NCBI GenBank assembly: GCA_964420365.1
Contig: CAYQTA010000092.1
Span: forward strand, 1-5,543
Source: JAMOQA01 sp964420365
GTDB taxonomy: Bacteria; Acidobacteriota; Polarisedimenticolia; J045
Direction of reading: 5' to 3'
Length of the DNA: 5,543 nt
The notes beneath the pieces were generated by a model. It was not told where the DNA came from, made no database searches, and saw only the letters and a list, made by a program, of their open reading frames with translations. The position numbers and the translations under genes are program-made. Below, one piece after another: positions 3,227 through 5,543 of the stretch (the stretch's first letter is position 1; every line of letters starts with the position of its first letter).

Positions 3227-5543
3227 GCAGTTGGTGGCGGCGACGGCGTGGAACCAGGAGTCGTCCGCGGGGGGGCAGCGAGCCGTCGTCGGTCGTCTCG
3301 GTGCCGGCGATGTCGTGCTCGAGGCAGGCCAGGTCGTCGAGCGCGGGGCTCGCGCCGCGGTAGAGGTCGTAGGCGTCGGCCGCGGGCTCGGCGTCCCAGG
3401 TGAAGCGCGCGGTCGTGCCGTCGTCCTCCTTGGTCACGGCGAGGCCGGTCACCTCGCCCGGCACGCCCGCCGTGCACGGGCAGTCGTAGAGCGCGAAGTC
3501 GTCGACCGCCGCCTCGACGACCGAGTCGGCCCCCTCGTCCGACGCGACGAACCGGAGCCGGATCCGGGTGGCGCCGGGCACCAGGTCCGCCACGCGGAAG
3601 CCGTGCCAGGTCCAGCCGCCCCAGGTCTCGCGCCCGCCGGGACCGACCTCCTCGACCAGCGTCCAGGTCGCCCCGCCGTCGGCGGTCACCTCCACGCGGA
3701 AGGTGTCCGAGCCGGGGGCGGGTCCCTCCTGGTTCGAGAACCAGCGCCAGTAGCCGACGTGGGGATCCTCCATGCCGGAGAGGTCGTACTCGGGCGTGAA
3801 GAGGGTCGTCTTCCCGCCGTCGACGTCGTTGGCGTCGTTGCTCGCGCCCGGGTCGGACTGGCCGGTCACCCAGCAGACGTGGCCCGGGTCGGCGGTGTGG
3901 TCGTCCTCCGGCTGGGCGTCGGTGCCGTTCGGGTCGACCCGTTCCCAGGTGCCCGCGGTGGCGGTGTCGTCGTCCGCGCCGGCGGTCCAGCCGGTGTCGG
4001 ACTCGAGGTCGTCGGTCACCGTGCACTCGTCCGGGACGCCGTCCCCGTCGCAGTCCGGCGAGTCGCCCGAATCGACGTCGCACTCGTCCGGGACGCCGTT
4101 GCCGTTGCAGTCGGGGCTGGTGCCCGACGAGATGTCGCAGGTGTCGGCGACGCCGTTCCCGTTGCAGTCGGCCTGGCACTCGTCGGGGATCATGTTCCCG
4201 TCGCAGTCGGCGCTGGTGCCGTCGGCCAGGTCCTTCGAGTCGTGGCGTCCGTTGCCGTTGCAGTCGCCGACCCGGATGAACCAGACGTCCTCCTCGCCGT
4301 TGAACGTCGCCGAGTAGGCGACCATCGCCCCCTCGGCGTCCGACTCCATGTCGTAGTAGTCGCCGATCTTGTTCTGCTGGGGGTGGCCGATCGTCGAGTC
4401 GAAGGGCGGCGAGACCGGGATGCCGTGGGAGAAGGTGTGTCCCTCGTCGGTCGACCAGGCGTAGTAGAGCTCGGAGACCTTCCCCGAGGGATCGGAGCGG
4501 GTGTCGTTCCAGATCACGTCGATCCGGCCGTCGGGAGCCACGGAGATCGTCCCGAACCACTGCCAGTTGCGGTCGGAGTCGTCCCGGTTGACGCGCAGCG
4601 GCGCCGACCAGGTCTCGCCGCCGTCGGTCGAGCGGATGAAGTGGACGTCGGCCGGGTCGGGCCCGGGCGGATCGACGGTGGACAGCACGTAGACGTTGCC
4701 GCGGCTCGGGCCGTCGGAGTGGTCGGTCGCGATCCAGGCCTGGCCGAGGAGGCCGCCCGGGTTCGGCGTGCCGTCCATCACGACGGTGCCGCCGAGGTCG
4801 ACGGTCTTCACGAGGTCGAAGGTCGGGCTCGCCGTCGCGAACTGCGCGTTGCGGGAGCGGAGCACCAGGTGGTAGTTCGCGCCGCCGTCGACGCCGGTCA
4901 CCCAGACCGCGCCGTCCGGGCCGACGTTGACCGTCCCCCACTTGGGGTGCTGGGGCATCGAGTACGGCCCGTCGTAGGTCTGGCCGTGGTCGTGGGAGCG
5001 GGTGAAGTCGCGCCCGAAGCAGCAGGAGAACTGGACGTTCCAGATCGTGTAGACGTGCCCGTCACCGACGCCGCCGGTGCGGTCGACGTCCATCCAGGTC
5101 TTGTCGCCCCCCTTCGCGGGGATCGGGCCGTCCCAGGTCTCCCCCTTGTCCTCGGAGATGAACATGTCGGCGTTCGTCACCGACTGGAGGGAATAGTAGA
5201 AGAAGCGGCCCTGGTTGTCGGCGCCGAGGACCGGGTCGGAGCGGAACTGCCCGGGGTCGAGGGGACCGGGGAAGGTCCAGGTCTCGCCGCCGTCGTGGCT
5301 GTACGCCATGCCGGCCTGGCGGAAGTCCGACTCGATCGTGTCGAACTGGCGCCAGCCGATCACGATGTTCTGCGGGTTCGTCGGATCGACCGCGATCGAG
5401 GGCTCGTTGGCCGCGTCCCCGACGATGTTGTTCCCGTCGGCGTCCACGTTGACCTGGACGCTGCGGAAGTTGCCGCGGGTGACGACCCCCTTCCCGCCCC
5501 GGGGCTGATCCTCGCGCCGCACGGGGTGGTCGGGGGGCGGCAC
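3197..5543 (-). CDS. BNR/sialidase-like multidomain protein, 5' partial, frame broken near the C-terminus
   Basis: A large, probably exported protein whose start lies beyond the window; no signal peptide is visible in the part present. Counting from the window edge, five Asp boxes (S-x-D-x-G-x-T-W/F/Y) occur at residues 82, 130, 183, 305 and 364, marking a beta-propeller of the BNR/sialidase fold. I could not identify the sialidase Arg triad, so enzyme activity is not claimed. Five D-C-x-G-N/D loops follow at 427-507. Then comes a beta-sandwich-like domain (about 510-690, with GKTTLFTPEYDLSG and a VDDFALYDCPC end), then a fibronectin III-like domain starting VPGEVTGLAVTKEDDGTTAR. The frame fails at a run of seven G (3269-3275). 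Dropping one base gives ADDSWFHAVAATNCAGT, a natural continuation. Uncorrected, the open frame runs as implausible Arg/Pro-rich sequence to 2823, antisense to the SecB-like gene. The break is a real mutation or a sequencing error. Confidence 0.85.
4023..4265 (-). repeat. five calcium-loop-like D-C-N/D-G-N/D repeats within the BNR protein
   Basis: Residues 427-507 contain five units starting DCNGN, DCDGN, DCNGN, DCNGN and DCDGD, spaced 19, 13, 19 and 19 residues; four continue with a D-E-C, D-T-C or V-P-D-E-C pattern. The Asp/Asn spacing resembles thrombospondin type 3 or dockerin-type calcium loops, and the paired cysteines suggest disulfides. They separate the propeller from the beta-sandwich domain and likely form a calcium-rigidified stalk. 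The first unit (NGRHDSKDLADG) lacks the second Cys and looks diverged. The repeat is also visible in DNA as recurring GCAGTC and CACTCGTC stretches. Confidence 0.8.

Noticed and set aside
4023..4265. Short regularly spaced DNA repeats that could suggest a CRISPR-like array
   Set aside because: The repeats are in-frame codons of the D-C-N-G-N protein units, diverged at synonymous positions, without unique spacers.
2935..4941. 668-codon minus-strand frame overlapping the BNR gene
   Set aside because: Almost entirely Arg/Pro/Gly. It is the shifted shadow of the BNR frame, whose Asp boxes and D-C-N-G-N repeats are unmistakable.

Overview
The window is GC-rich DNA whose best-recognised large protein combines Asp-box (BNR) repeats with D-C-N-G-N-x-x-x-D-E-C calcium-loop-like repeats. 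That architecture is common in secreted proteins of Planctomycetota and of the Krumholzibacteriota/Eisenbacteria-type groups. The phylum is an inference from protein style only; no marker gene is present. The right part is secreted-protein coding sequence on the minus strand. The left 3.1 kb is an accessory island of toxin-antitoxin genes.

Layout. Bases 1-75 are a short flank. A 30-bp sequence at 76-105 recurs exactly at 3197-3226. Between the two copies lie: about 340 bp with no supported gene; a minus-strand type II toxin-antitoxin pair (Phd/YefM-like antitoxin 791-1084, RelE/ParE-like toxin 450-794, joined by a GTGA overlap); a 560-bp divergent intergenic region with a 33-bp tandem duplication and promoter/operator-like palindromes; and a plus-strand three-gene operon at 1643-3097. 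From 3197 to the window end, on the minus strand, is a large BNR/sialidase-like multidomain protein. Its start lies beyond the window and its reading frame is broken near the C-terminus.

The plus-strand operon is the most interesting content. Its order is HigB-like toxin, HigA-like XRE antitoxin, SecB-like chaperone, with an ATGA overlap and a 10-bp gap. This is the order of toxin-antitoxin-chaperone (TAC) systems, whose type example is Rv1955-Rv1956-Rv1957 of Mycobacterium tuberculosis. The antitoxin has a tail after its helix-turn-helix that resembles a chaperone-addiction (ChAD) segment, with a central Trp. The SecB-like protein keeps the SecB C-terminal core but carries Lys/Arg-rich tails at both ends, which is unusual for a normally acidic chaperone.

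How the parts may work together. In known TAC systems the antitoxin is unstable unless the SecB-like chaperone holds its ChAD tail, so loss of the chaperone frees the toxin. The two toxin-antitoxin modules stand head to head inside the direct repeats. The right repeat falls in the end of the BNR gene. This suggests a small stabilisation island inserted at, or recombined into, the 3' end of that gene. No integrase or transposase is visible, so the mechanism is unresolved.
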